Positions 17,160 through 28,525 of a DNA stretch of 64,000 bases are shown piece by piece. A model generated the notes under the pieces. The model was not told where the DNA came from. It was given only the letters and a program-made list of their open reading frames with translations, and did not search any database. The stretch's first letter is position 1. Each line of letters begins with the position of its first letter. The stretch lies in the NCBI GenBank assembly GCA_963377175.1, contig CAUJNA010003292.1, positions 124,001 to 188,000 on the forward strand, given 5' to 3'. The DNA is from Effrenium voratum (Eukaryota > Sar > Dinophyceae > Suessiales > Symbiodiniaceae). A program made the translations under genes and the position numbers.

Positions 17160-19860
17160 TTTCTCCATCTTGAGTGAACTCGAAAAGTGGTTGTGTGCTT
17201 AGGGCAGGGCGCCATACCGGCTACACCCCTCTTTGGATCCCAAACTTGTTGGGGGTTTCTAAAACCTAAGGAATCCCATCCATTTCGGGGGTCGGCCGTT
17301 TTTTGAGAGACCCCAGAGCTGGGTGCCACGCCCCCCGAGCGCGAGGCGTTTTTTTTTCTTCCTAAACCGGAGGGTGTTGGGCCTGGATCGCGGTCCAGCG
17401 GCGTTTTGGTTTCTCTCTTCTTTTCCCCCTAGATTTGTTTCTTTTTTTTCCTTCTCTTTTGGTCTTCTCTTTTTTTTCCCTTCTCTTTTTGTCTTCTCTT
17501 TTTTTTTGTAAAAGAAAAATTAAGATTGGCCGGCAGCTGTGATGAAAGTGGGAGGTTTGGGGAAAGCGTGTGGCAAGAAGCGTTTTCGCAGCTTGGATTT
17601 ATGTTGGATTTACTTTAAAGCCCGTGGTTCGCGAGGTTTGAGCGGTAGGACCAAATCGCGGTAGGGGGCTCAAGTTCCATTGGTTCCTAAAGGCTGGAAT
17701 GGAGAAACGCCTGCCGGGGCCTCTTTGCTTTTCTCCCAAGTCTCTATCACTATCTACTCTGACCTGGACTGTTGGCATGCTTTTTGGTTTTTAGGTTGTT
17801 TGGATCTGATCATTTTTGGTGGGGGCTGCAAAAAGTTTGCTTCCATCGGAAAGTGACAAAGTTTTTCGAACACCCCTGTTAAAGTAAATTGGTTGCAATT
17901 GCCATAGCTCCTTTCAAGGACAGCAAGACTTAAGTGGGCGTGGTTCAGTGCTTTTTCGAGGCGACGGGTACCTTTCTCTTTTTGGGACGGTTTTTGAAGG
18001 GAAACCAACAGGGACACCGAAATCCATGTTGTGGGGTTCCCTAATCAAAGACCCAAGTGAGTTGGTGGGGAGACACCATTGCTTCACTTCTGAACATCTT
18101 GAAGGACATCCTTAAAGAAACTGGAAGAGCTGATTCGGGGCTTTGTATGCTTCTTTCTTGCATCGCCGGTTGGACACCACGATTCCGCGTGCGAGCTTCC
18201 GTTTCTGTTTTTTGGGCGTGCGTTTTGCACATCTTTCCGTGGTTTGGTTCGCTTAAAAGGCGTCTGGTTGGTGCTTCGTTTTCTTTTCTTCTCAGCTTTG
18301 GTCAGGGTTTTTGTGCATCTCTGGCTAACTTATTTCTACGACATGTTGTATTGTTTCCTCCTTTTGGTGGTTCGGACCGTCCCAGTGCCACAAGCTACCA
18401 GCTTTCGTCCAATGTCTCGGTCCAAACGACCTCGGGTGTCCCAGGAACACAGACTAAGAGGGCCTGCCTGGTTTCAAAGATTTGGTCCAATGGGGAAAGT
18501 TGAGGGATCTACCTTTCAGCTCAATAAAGCAAGTTCCCACTTTTCAAGAAACAGCTCAGAAAAAGCACCAGAATTAGCTTCCCTTTTTGTTTTTTTGCCT
18601 TTTTGGGGTTCCCATTGTTGTCCACTAAGCAGGCAAAAATCCTTTTTTTTGCCGGGGTCCGATTTTTCCGGCCAAGAAATACGGTGTGTCTCTTTCTCGA
18701 AGCGTCGTTTCTGGGGTCTTTCATGAGAGAGACGCGTCGCGTATCCATGTCAGCGGGTTGTTCGGGCGGTTGCAAGGCTCGGGTGGGTCTCCTCGTTTTT
18801 TTTCTTCGGCGGGTACAAAGGGGAGCCAGGAACGGAAGCCGATGCTGGGCCCAGGAACCCGCAGGCAACCAGAAGAACACCAAAAGGGAACCAAGAGGAA
18901 ACCAAGAGGACACCAAGAAGCGCAAGGGAAACCCGGACAAGCCACAAATAATCAAGAGGTTCACTCCAAGAGGAAGCCGAGTCCCCGTTTTGACTCCAGC
19001 TTTCCCAACCGCTTTCAGCCCCATCTCTCTCCAGGTGAAAAGCCTGCGCCAAGCCCGTGGGGAGCGCTTGGGCGCCTGAGCCTCGGGGTAGTTGGAGGGT
19101 ACTTGAGTGTTCGTTTGCGTTAGGAAGTGGTTTTCTATTCATGGTTTTAACTCCCACTTACCGGCCCAACGGCCCAACTCACTCATGAGCAGGTCATATT
19201 TTTAAGGCTGGGCACTTGCACACCTGTAGTAACATCCAAGGAAGGGACAACCCCCTTGCCAGAAATAGGTGCGGAGATACGCCTTCTTAATTCTTGAAGC
19301 ATGGTTCTGGGATTACGACCAGTTTAATGCCGGGGTTTGATGAAGACTCACATGGGTGGCTCACTGTTTTTTTTTGAGGATTTGGACCCAACAAACAAAT
19401 GTTGCTTTCTGGTTGGTTCACCGGGTCCTTTTGAAAGTTTCCGTAATGGTCACCCCACGTGAAGGACCTTTTGATCAACCCATATGGCCGCGTCTCGTGT
19501 TGAGGATCTGGACCCCCAGATCGGTGGTTTTTCTGTTGGTTCGGAGCAAATCCGTCCCAAAACAGGGGGGGGTACCCTTCGCCTGCAAAAAAAAGAAGCA
19601 CAGCCCCATACCGTGGGCGCGTGGTTTTGTTTGAGCCCTATGGTGCAATCCCCAAAGGAGAACCAAATCTCCTTACAAAGGGGACAGGCCTGTCCCCGTA
19701 AAAGAATACGGCTTTGGGGGGTTCCCTAAAAAAAAGAATCAAGTAGGACACACCGGAAGTACATACCCCTTGTTCATACCCCTTGGCTTCCCTGGTTTCC
19801 AACTCACTTTATAAGGGGTATATACCCCTTTTGGGGAGAGGGGTATGAACATCAGCAGGC
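17160..19860. other. Non-coding stretch with T-rich tracts
   Basis: Long T/C tracts (17395-17515), an AACCAAGAGG-type imperfect tandem region (18855-18945), and an M7-like foldback around 19184-19367 (GGTTCTGGGATTACGA). No gene is supported. Confidence 0.5.
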
Positions 19861-19863
19861 CTT

Positions 19864-19972
19864 GGTTCTGAGGCTGTGCAGAGGAAGCTGCCAGCGCTGC
19901 ACTTTGTGCTCCTGGCGCTCCTGTCGGTGGCGGAGCGAATCGACCGCGTCGTGGTCGTTTCGTGGGCCATGG
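19864..19972 (+). other. Candidate exon, hydrophobic segment
   Basis: Frame 1 reads KLPALHFVLLALLSVAERID then RVVVVSWAM. The hydrophobic run suggests a membrane or core-strand segment. It is flanked by CAG acceptors (19855-19860, 19880) with no visible start or stop nearby. Confidence 0.38.
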
Positions 19973-20167
19973 AAGGTACCTGGGCTCTACATGGGTCAGA
20001 CCCCCATGAATGGGGGTGCCACGAAAATGGCAAGAAGGCCTCGCCCTTGGCCTAAGGCTATTGGCAAGGGGAACATGGAGAGCCCCGGATCTGCTGGTGG
20101 ATTTTGATTGGGTTCCCGGTGTCCCCTTTCAGTGGGAATCCGGGACGGGCAAACTCAGCTGGGTTAC

Positions 20168-20172
20168 CTTTA

Positions 20173-20203
<31 letters not shown>

Positions 20204-20224
20204 GTATTCATACATGTATCCATA
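20168..20224. repeat. TA/TATG microsatellite
   Basis: Alternating TA with TG interruptions, directly upstream of the GAT array. Confidence 0.9.
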
Positions 20225-20236
20225 ATGTTCGCCGCT

Positions 20237-20442
<206 letters not shown>

Positions 20443-20449
20443 GACTTTA

Positions 20450-20932
20450 GGATTGAACCGAGAGAGGCTCCCCTCGAATCCAGCCGCAATGGATCCTCAG
20501 GGGTGAGTCCCATATTTTGTAGCATTTTGGTGGGATGGTGGAATCCCACTGCAATCCGAAGGTCGGTTTGGATGAGAATGCCATGCCATTGGTTTTCAGG
20601 TCGCGATGTTCATTTCCGTGCGACCGATCTGCGGCTTGCGGAATGGCCGGCAATTTGATGTTCCCCTGCAAAATATAATTGGGGGCGTCCTATTGTTCAG
20701 AGCCCCACCAGAAAGGAGGTTCTCGTCAAAAAACCGAGCCACCCAAGTGGCGGCCTTTTTTTTGGATGTTCCTCCACGGCGGGATTTCGATGGACTCTTT
20801 TTGTTAGGGTCCCCTCAAAAGGCACATCCAAGTGACTTCTCGATTTAAGCCAACAAACAGTCTAGCGCCCTTTTGCCCGGCGTTCTTATCCAGCAAGCTG
20901 ACACAATGATCGGTCCTTAATCAGGTTTTAAA
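20450..20932. other. Non-coding stretch
   Basis: No domain or conserved frame seen between the GAT array and the M1 copy at 20933. Confidence 0.5.
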
Positions 20933-21052
20933 CTAGGTCCCCCAGTAGTGCCCTTTTACCAACTTTTTGGGGGAGGGTTCCCCTACTAAAATAGACTACG
21001 GGAAAAAAAGAGTTGGTACCCTTATTCTAAGCTCTCAACTGGAGGACCTGGT
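20933..21052. repeat. M1 foldback repeat, copy 1
   Basis: Family M1 starts CTAGGTCCCCCAGTAG and ends CTACTGGAGGACCTAG (terminal inverted repeats). The middle has TGCCCTTTT, GGGGGAGGGTTCCCCTAC and GGTACCCTTATTCTAA. This copy ends ACCTGGT. Confidence 0.85.
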
Positions 21053-21419
21053 AAACAACCATGATGGTCCTTACCCCACACAGCCCTAAAGGGACCTCCC
21101 CATTTGGAGGCGAGAGAGGACGAAATCATTTCATTGGGGCTTGGGGGGACTTGGCCAAGTCCCCCCGTGTTTCCCCCCTGGGTGGTGATTCCTCATTCTT
21201 TCCACCTTCTCCAGAAGCTGCTCTTCGATTTTTTCGACCAGAAGGATCCCTGAGAATGGACAAGGGCACGGCTGGCTTTCGGCCCTTCGCCTCACATGGT
21301 GAGAGTAGACGGCGCAATCTTCCCATGTAAGGAGGATGACGAAACCAACATGGGTGTCCTGTTTTAGGGGACCCTCAAAGTTGTGTTTGACCGCTGGGAA
21401 ACCATGGGAAACCATTTTT

Positions 21420-21493
21420 TGCTGGTTTTACAGGGGAACGATCACTCCAGGGTTTCTTAGGTGGTGCGAAATGGATTTCGTCCATCAACAGCA
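21420..21493. repeat. M2 half-copy
   Basis: Right half of family M2 (GATCACTCCAGGGTTTCTTAGG, then GGATTTCGTCCATCAACAG). Confidence 0.6.
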
Positions 21494-21999
21494 TGGTTTG
21501 GACTTGTTGCATATCACCTCAGTGGGGCTGGAGGATTGGTCGCGTCGCTTCAAGTGGTCAGGAGCTGCTGGTCTTTCCCGTGCTGGCGGCTGGCTGCGCC
21601 GATATGGAGAGATGGTCTTTTTTGGCGGCGATGGCCTTGTCAAAAACCGCTGTGTCCGTTTTAGCGAACGTGTTTTATGCTCCCCCTGTTGGTTTAAAGG
21701 GACTCGATCGCTGGACATTTCTCTCTCATTTTTGGTTGGAGCAGGGGTAAGATGAACCCCGGGGTTCAGTTTCCACCATTAAAGTCATGGCTGGGCTTTT
21801 CTGGCTGTGGTTGTCAGGTAGGTGAAATCACCAGCCATTTTAGAAACTATTTTAGTGGGGATTCGGATGTTCACTGGGGGTACGATTTGGATTTTGACCC
21901 ATGGCCATACAAACGCCATTGTTTGCCGTTCAGGAGTTTCACCCTTCAACTCGGGTCCCCGTTCTTTTCCGGGGCAAGGAATTTTAGGGTGAAGGTTGC

Positions 22000-22165
22000 A
22001 GACCCGTTTCGATCCACGCCGATTCTACCGAGACGAGGGCGAGGGCCCCGGTCCTCGAGAAAAAGTTGCCCCGGACGACGGGGGAGGGCCGAGGGATTCG
22101 AACGAAGATTTTCAGCGGCTGGATGGATTCGGAATCCACGCGGCACTTGGGATTGGATCGGTTTT
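22000..22165 (+). other. GC-rich coding-like block
   Basis: A GC-rich segment with open frames (EGPGPREKVAPDD or FSGWMDSEST). The correct frame cannot be chosen. No family recognised. Confidence 0.25.
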
Positions 22166-22342
22166 TGAAGCATTCAACTCGGGCTTCATCCATCGCCGGT
22201 GCGGGGATGAGTGCGTTTGTAGGATTTGGGCACCTGGGCTCTCGAACTCCCCCCATAATTTTGGGGCAAGTGCTTTCTGGCTCCGAACGATTTTTTTTTT
22301 TTAACGGAACAAAATGCAATTTCCGACCAGAAACAGGGTGTA

Positions 22343-22420
22343 CTTGGATCCTCAAACAACCCTCAAACACGGGATGCGGCCTCAAAATTATGGGCAGAAT
22401 CAGTAGTTTGAGGGTCCAGG
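22343..22420. repeat. M6 foldback repeat, copy 1
   Basis: Family M6 has ends CCTGGACCCTCAAAC and GTTTGAGGGTCCAGG. Here the left end is CTTGGATCCTCAAAC. Confidence 0.75.
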
Positions 22421-22429
22421 TGCACCCTT

Positions 22430-23864
22430 TTGCTAGTGGTCGGACCAACCCAGATTTCACTCTCAGGTGACCAGCCGCTCACTCAATGTTGATGGGTTTT
22501 TAGCAGGACACCCCAGAGGTTTCCATGAAAGATGGGTCAAGTAGATATGTTGGGGTGTCTTTATTGGGCATGCTTTTTGGAACCCAACAGCAACCTTATT
22601 TTGAGAAAAACCCATGTAAAACACACACACATTGCCACGCACCGTTTTGTGTACCCCGGGGGGGAGGAACAAACCCTCCCCCCGTGTGATAAAGCTTATG
22701 TGCTGAGGCATTTTGTAAGGACATCCCTTAAAAGTGATTTGCAGAGGTTTCTCCTAGCTCACTTCTCCAGGACACGTCCATCGCGACTTTGCCTGGGCAC
22801 ATCTTGTTCTTCCAGGCTGGTTGGGCTCTCCAACAAGGCCACGAATTGTTGTATAGAAGCATTCGACGGGCCCCCTGGCCAGCCTTTTGGGGTTCCTTCT
22901 CTTGATTTGCCGAGTATGCATGGCATGTTTTGCATCGAGACTCGTTTGTGAACGGAGCTGTGTCCATGGTTTTGATCGTGGAGCCAGTGGAAACGAATGA
23001 CACCAGCACAGAAGGAACCTTTGCCCGTGATGGAAACCCAGGATGTACTCTCAAGAAACGAGACACCCAAATCCAACTCCTCTTCATCAACATCAGAAGC
23101 TCAAGACAGACCCAAGTGCCCCTGAATTGCTTTGGGGATTTGAAGCCCGGTGCCTTTTGAAAGCAAATGAGAAAAATGCCCAACGTCCAAACAAAACAAA
23201 CCACCAAACAATTGGGTTAGTTGATAGTAGTGTCTTAGAGGAACCTCTTTTTGTTGAATTCCTCAAGCAAAGGTGGAAGCGTCCTAGATTCGTTCCAGCA
23301 ATTGAGTTAGCTGATAGCAGGGACCTCTTTTTCGGGGGATCACCTTCTTTGGGGGAAGTTTCCCCAAGCTTCCCCAAAAAGTGAAAGCTGGATTCGCTGA
23401 AACAATGGGGGCGCACCCACTATTGATCAACGAGGACTTTGTTTTAACAGGAAACCAAAGGGACAATCGAGATCGATTTTGCGGGGTCGCCATAAAAGAG
23501 GCACACCCACTTGACAACAAGTTGACTATGGTTTGTCGCTCCTGCGTGGGCGCGCCCTGGATATGTTTCTCCATGTGATCTATGGTGACCCGTTTAAGGG
23601 TCAGGGTTCCCTATGAGCCCCTGTTTGGTGGTTGTAAACATCGGCTTTTGGCCCATCTAAGGGTTTCCCTTGCTAGGGGTGATGATTTTTGGCGAACAAA
23701 AGGGACCCCTGATGTAGATGCTCAAGACGGCGGCAACGCGGTCATTTGCGTTGACTGTTCCAGCGAGAAGAAGGGTGATACAGATGGCGAGAGGAAGGCA
23801 GGAGCCAGCGTGTGTAGCGGGCCGCATTACACCTGAAGAAGTGCACCAAGATGCTGAAGAATCA
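22430..23864. other. Non-coding stretch
   Basis: Reading frames of up to 160 codons occur on both strands but none has a domain or convincing composition. Confidence 0.45.
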
Positions 23865-23992
23865 CTTGCTGGTGCTCAGCAGGGAATGAGGAAATAGGGA
23901 ATGAGGGAATGACCCCTATAATCCTTCCCTTGTAGTTTCCTTTAAGGGGACCCCTGGGTTCATTCCCTCATTCCCTACTGAGCACCAGCAAG
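23865..23992. repeat. M8 foldback element
   Basis: 128 bp with 26-bp terminal inverted repeats matching at 25 positions (CTTGCTGGTGCTCAG...). Part of the same terminus recurs at 25230-25255. Confidence 0.88.
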
Positions 23993-24722
23993 ACCAGGCT
24001 TCGGGCTTCTGGTCAACATTTCCTTGTCGGCCGGAGTCCCTGCAAGACACCAGTCCAATCTCGTGGCTCGCGTTTTCAAGTTTTAAGCTACGGCGGGGCC
24101 CTGGGCTGGCACATTGTAAGGCTTGCTGGTTTGGATGGTGTGAGAGGTTTGTTCTGTTGTGGTTTTCTCTCGTGTCGATTGGGCCAATCCAAACCCAAAT
24201 GCAAGTCACCAGTCCAAGGAATGAAAGTCCAATCTGAAGCTGATACCGTGGATGGACGATGTCCGTTTCAGACACGACCTAAGAAACCCATGGTTTCTGA
24301 TTCGATGTCCGCCATAAAATGCCAACCAACTTTTTGAGTTTCAACTCTGCGACATGGATGTCGCAAGCATCCACAGTACGAGTGTACCCCTTCTAGGTTT
24401 TGTAGAAGGAAGGATCCCTGGAACCCAGTTGCGCAGTGGATTCCGCCCCTTTTGCAACTGTTTTTTGGGAAGGGTTCCGATGCCAATTCCACTCAACCCA
24501 CCAAAAAAGGGCGTCTTTTTTTTTTCCCCCACGGAAATCCTCTGGGCATGTGAGCCAATAACCGCCCCCATCTCCAACTGTTTCCCATGCGATTCCTTTC
24601 AGGTAAAGAAGGAAGGATCCCTGGAAATGGAAATGTTTCTCCGCTGTTCGCATCAAAGCAAGTCATTTTCCCATGGGTTTTTCTGGATTTCTTTTGGAAA
24701 GAAGGAGCCCTGGTTTCCTGGA

Positions 24723-24748
24723 GCGTTATTATTATTATTATTATTCCT
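24723..24748. repeat. ATT microsatellite
   Basis: About eight ATT units. Confidence 0.9.
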
Positions 24749-24938
24749 TTAAAGAATGGACATGGACGGTACCCCTGAAACCCCATCTTTTCCTCTCTCA
24801 GGCCATCCTCTTTGGGCTTATGGCCAGCGTCTTGGCCCCAGCTCGGGAGGTCGGGTGCCGGCATGTAAGAGCACGCCGGAGATCGCCTGGTAGGGAAGGA
24901 GGAAATGGAATGAACCGTTTGGGGAGCCCAACTTAATA

Positions 24939-25035
24939 CTCGGTCCCCCAGCTAGGTGCCCTTTTAGGGTTCCCCTACTAAAATAGACTACAGAAAAAAG
25001 GGTACCCTTTTTCTAACCTCTCTACTGGAGGACCA
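24939..25035. repeat. M1 foldback repeat, copy 2
   Basis: Lacks part of the middle and the final CTAG, and has CTCGGTCC at the left end. Confidence 0.75.
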
Positions 25036-25078
25036 ACTTAAATGACACTCCCTAGGGCATGATTTATAGGGGTGAAGC

Positions 25079-25171
25079 TAGGCTCAAAATTTGAGAGCCA
25101 GGGCAGACCGCAGGTTTTAGTCTTCGGTTCCACTTACCAAGGTGCCATTTTAGTACATGCTTTTGAGCTAC
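25079..25171. repeat. M3 foldback repeat, copy 2
   Basis: Family M3 runs from GTGGCTCAAAA to TTTTGAGCCAC with a middle containing ACCGCAGGTTTT and CCACTTACC. This copy starts TAGGCTCAAAA. Confidence 0.78.
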
Positions 25172-25368
25172 AGCCAAATGAACGGCTTAAAGGAAACTCC
25201 GTAGATGGTTTATAGGAGCGATTCCAATTCTCATTCCCTACTGAGCACCAGCCAAGATAACTCTTAACCAACCCTATGCCAACTCTAACCCCGCCCTAGA
25301 ACTTTTGTTCACGCCACAAACGCGAAGGAATGTTCAAGCCTGCGTGGTGCACCGCCATTGCTACTGCA

Positions 25369-25486
25369 CTAGGTCCCCCAGTAGTGCCCTTTTACCAGCT
25401 TTTTTGGGGGAGGGTTCCCCTACTAAACTAGACGTCCTGACAAAAGGTTGGTACCATTATTCTAACCTGTCTACTGGAGGACCTAG
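25369..25486. repeat. M1 foldback repeat, copy 3
   Basis: Complete, with both CTAG ends. Confidence 0.88.
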
Positions 25487-25537
25487 TACAAGTATTGCCA
25501 CCGCTCGGGGATTCCCTCAGGATAATGTAATATGGGA

Positions 25538-25629
25538 GTGGCTCAAAATTCAAGAGCTAAGGTTACGCAGGTTTTAGTCTTTGGCTCCATTTACCAAGGG
25601 GGCCATTTTGGTACATCTATTTGAGCCAC
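25538..25629. repeat. M3 foldback repeat, copy 3
   Basis: Complete, GTGGCTCAAAATT to TTTGAGCCAC. Confidence 0.85.
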
Positions 25630-25635
25630 TGCCAT

Positions 25636-25691
25636 ATAACAGAATATAATAGAATATAATATAAGATAATATAATATAATATATGATATAA
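25636..25691. repeat. AT-rich TATAA tandem
   Basis: Imperfect ATAATATAAT units directly following an M3 copy. Confidence 0.85.
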
Positions 25692-25879
25692 GTCCATTCT
25701 GCCTGCGTGCTCAGGGAAGGTGTGTCTGGGCACACCCAGAAAGCCGAAGGCATCTGCGAAACTTGTGGCCCGTGCGTGCCACCCCATCCCATCCCAAAAT
25801 CATCCAGGCCGAAACGGATAAAGATGATATGCCAAATGCTCCGCGTCGTGAGAGGCGGGGTGAGCTAAAACAACCCGCA

Positions 25880-26005
25880 ACTGAACTCTAAACCCACCCG
25901 AACCAACTCTAAGCCAACCCCAAACCAACTCTAAACCAACTCTAAACCAACTCTAAACCAACCCTAAACCTACCCAACACCAACCCATACCCACCCCCAA
26001 ACCAA
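25880..26005. repeat. CCAACTCTAAA / CCAACCCTAAA tandem
   Basis: Roughly ten imperfect 11-mers. Several contain CCCTAAA, the complement of the TTTAGGG telomere repeat, but spacing and sequence are too irregular for a telomere. Confidence 0.8.
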
Positions 26006-26177
26006 CCTGACACCCCATCCGAATTCTTCCGGAAAGCTCATTTTGAAGGTGTTATGTGGTGGTACTTTTGGTTGGACATCTGGCAGCTCTTGAGGAAATG
26101 GGCAAAAGGTCAGGGTAGTGGATGACTTCTAACAGCAGCATTGACGAAACGAATGGAACCAGGGAAGTGCTTTTTGC

Positions 26178-26292
26178 CTAGGTCCCCCGGTAATGCCCTT
26201 TCTCACCCCTTTTTGGGGGGAGGGTTCTCCTACTAAAATCGACTACAGAAAAAAGGGTACCCTTATTCCAACCTCTCTACTGGAGGACCTAG
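26178..26292. repeat. M1 foldback repeat, copy 4
   Basis: Complete, with CGGTAATGCCC in place of CAGTAGTGCCC near the left end. Confidence 0.88.
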
Positions 26293-26583
26293 TTGCATTT
26301 CCTGGTGGGAAAATGCATGGCCTAGCTCCAAGGTTTCCTCTTAGAGGTATACCAATCTTGTGCCAAAGCAGAGTAGCTCGCAGAACTCCTTCAAAGGACC
26401 CATTCACCTTCCCTGTTTTCCCCTGTTGGTTTTCAAGGTTACTGGACATGTTGATTTCTTCCAAGGGACATATGGGTGTGTCTTTTTCTTGCGGCTATCC
26501 TTCTTGAGAAAGGTTTAAAGGGACACCAAAAGCACGCTTTTTTATATTCGTAGGGTCCAAATCCCAGGTTCGAACAAATGGCT

Positions 26584-26680
26584 GTGGCTCCAAAAAACCG
26601 ATACCAAAATGGGTTGCCCTGGTAAGTGGGAACATGGGCCAAAACCTGCGGTCTGCCCCTCCTGGTTAATTTTGAGCCAC
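26584..26680. repeat. M3 foldback repeat, copy 4
   Basis: Inverted relative to copy 2. Nearly the same as the copy at 53424, including GGGTTGCCCTGGTAAGTG. Confidence 0.85.
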
Positions 26681-27015
26681 ACCCAAATGGGAGAATGGGT
26701 TCATGGAAGACTTGACTCCGAACCGAAAAAATATCCGCAGGCCTTGACGCTGACGTTTCTGGTTCTCTATGACCTCTGGAGCCCTGTGGGCGATAGCTAC
26801 AACTTCGAGGCAGGTTTCCGAGTCGAGTCGAGGTGGCGTCCAAGCGATTTGAGCTGAATAGACCCTGCGAAGTTGGGCAGATCGACGGCTCAGAGGTTGC
26901 CTTTAGAGTTATTATGGATCATGAAAGGCTCCAAGTTTCGGCCGCGTTTTTTCTTCTTTGTTTTTCTTCTTTATTTTTCTTCTTTTTTTTTTTGAATAAA
27001 AACATACAAATAATA

Positions 27016-27058
27016 TATATATAAACCAACAAACAAACATATATATATATATATATAT
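27016..27058. repeat. TA microsatellite
   Basis: Two TA runs separated by AAACCAACAAACAAACA. Confidence 0.9.
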
Positions 27059-27385
27059 CAGGAAACGTCCGGGAAGTCATCATCTTCTGTTGTTGTGGTT
27101 ATCACGCGTGTTATGAATAACATCTTTACTGCTTGTTGGTTGTTTTAACAAAACAAACCAACCACTGTAAACAAAACAACAACGCCTCTGATGAGGCGCC
27201 TGCTGAAAAAGAGCAGCTCTTGGCTTTCGAAGCAATCTGCTTCTAGGTGACCTGTGGTTCACATGGCGATGACATGGCCATGACTTTTAATCGGTAACCA
27301 CCTCAAAAGTGAGTGGTGGACATGAATCCCCACCGAAATGATGTCCTCCAAAGGGCGCCTTGATAAAATTAATACCCATATGGGT

Positions 27386-27470
27386 GTGGCTCAAAATTAA
27401 ACAGGAGGGGCACACCGCAGGTTTTGGTCCATGTTTCCACTTACCAGGGCAACCCATTTTGGGGTTACCC
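27386..27470. repeat. M3 repeat, copy 5, truncated
   Basis: Carries the undisturbed CAGGTTTTGGTCCATG junction that shows what the retroelement insertion site looked like before insertion. The right end is missing. Confidence 0.75.
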
Positions 27471-28040
27471 GTTTTTTTCTTCCTTTTTTTTCTTTTTAGA
27501 AATCAAGAGGTTTTCCATTAAAGACCAAAAAGTTAAACTTTTTGCAGGGGGGTCAACAGCGACCAAGCTTATTAAAAGTCATACCCATATCCGAAGTGTT
27601 TTTGCTTTCATCCGCACGACGCCGTCCGTCGCTTCGAGCCACAGCTGAGAGCCCATCTCGAGAGCGTCCGCGGAGTTTTGACTCACCCACCTGCCCAGGA
27701 GGGACCCTTCCTTTGCTTTGATTGGGGCGTGTCTTCAAAAAAAAAGAGACGGAAAAATAAGGGAATGCCCAATAGAGGGCGTGCTTCCTTTTTGGGTTTC
27801 CCTTCAAAACCCATCCAACAAGAGGCACCAACTCCAAAAAAGAGAAGAGCCGCCCATCGCCAGACTGTGCTGCAAGAGATGGTCTCCGGCATGGAAGAGG
27901 AGCTTAGAGGGGGTGGGCAGGCAAAATGGTAGCAAGTTTGGACAGAAGGACAATGCTTGTTCGCAGGGTGTCATGGTGTGTTTCGTCCTTCTTAGACCTG
28001 GACCTCCCAAATGAAAAACTAGGTTCCATTGCTTGATCCC

Positions 28041-28176
28041 TACTCTGGATGGACAAAATCCATCTCTCATCACTTTGAAATCATGGTTGAAAGCGTTGTT
28101 GTATGGTATTTACGTCGGGGCATCGAATCAGTCCGTTGGGTTTCTTAGCTGGTGCAGGACTTCGCCCGTCCACAGG
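28041..28176. repeat. M2 foldback repeat, diverged copy
   Basis: TACTCTGGATGGACAAAATCC to CTTCGCCCGTCCACAG. The ends pair, but the middle has drifted. Confidence 0.65.
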
Positions 28177-28399
28177 ACTTCGCTCATGAATCCCAGTGAA
28201 TCAGTTCCAGGGTTGTGGAATCAAGGGGTTTATTCCCGCTTCTGTGATACAAGGGAATCTCCCCCTGTATATGGGGTGTTAGTCTTTGGGAAGCCCTTTT
28301 TGTTGTATAACAGAAGTGGTCATTTCCCACAGCCCTGATCAGTTCTGATGAAGAACCCCAGGTATTAATCCGGGGTCCCTGGTCACAAGATTGGTTGCA

Positions 28400-28525
28400 C
28401 AGGGCTCCTTAAAAGATCTCCGTTTTGCTTGCCCATTTGAAACATGGCTGGCTTTTTCAACACCAAAATACAGGAACCACCATTTACAAGTTGCACTGTT
28501 CAGGTGTATAATGTAAGGAACCCTG
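28400..28525. repeat. M4 foldback repeat, copy 1
   Basis: Family M4: CAGGGCTCCTTAAAAG to TGTAAGGAACCCTG. The middle (GCCCATTTGAAACATGG, CACCATTTACAAGTTGCA, TTCAGGTGTATA) is well kept among copies. Confidence 0.85.

Noticed and set aside
22086..22150. Minus-strand GTTCGAATCCC resembling a tRNA B box
   Set aside because: The T stem does not pair and no cloverleaf can be drawn.
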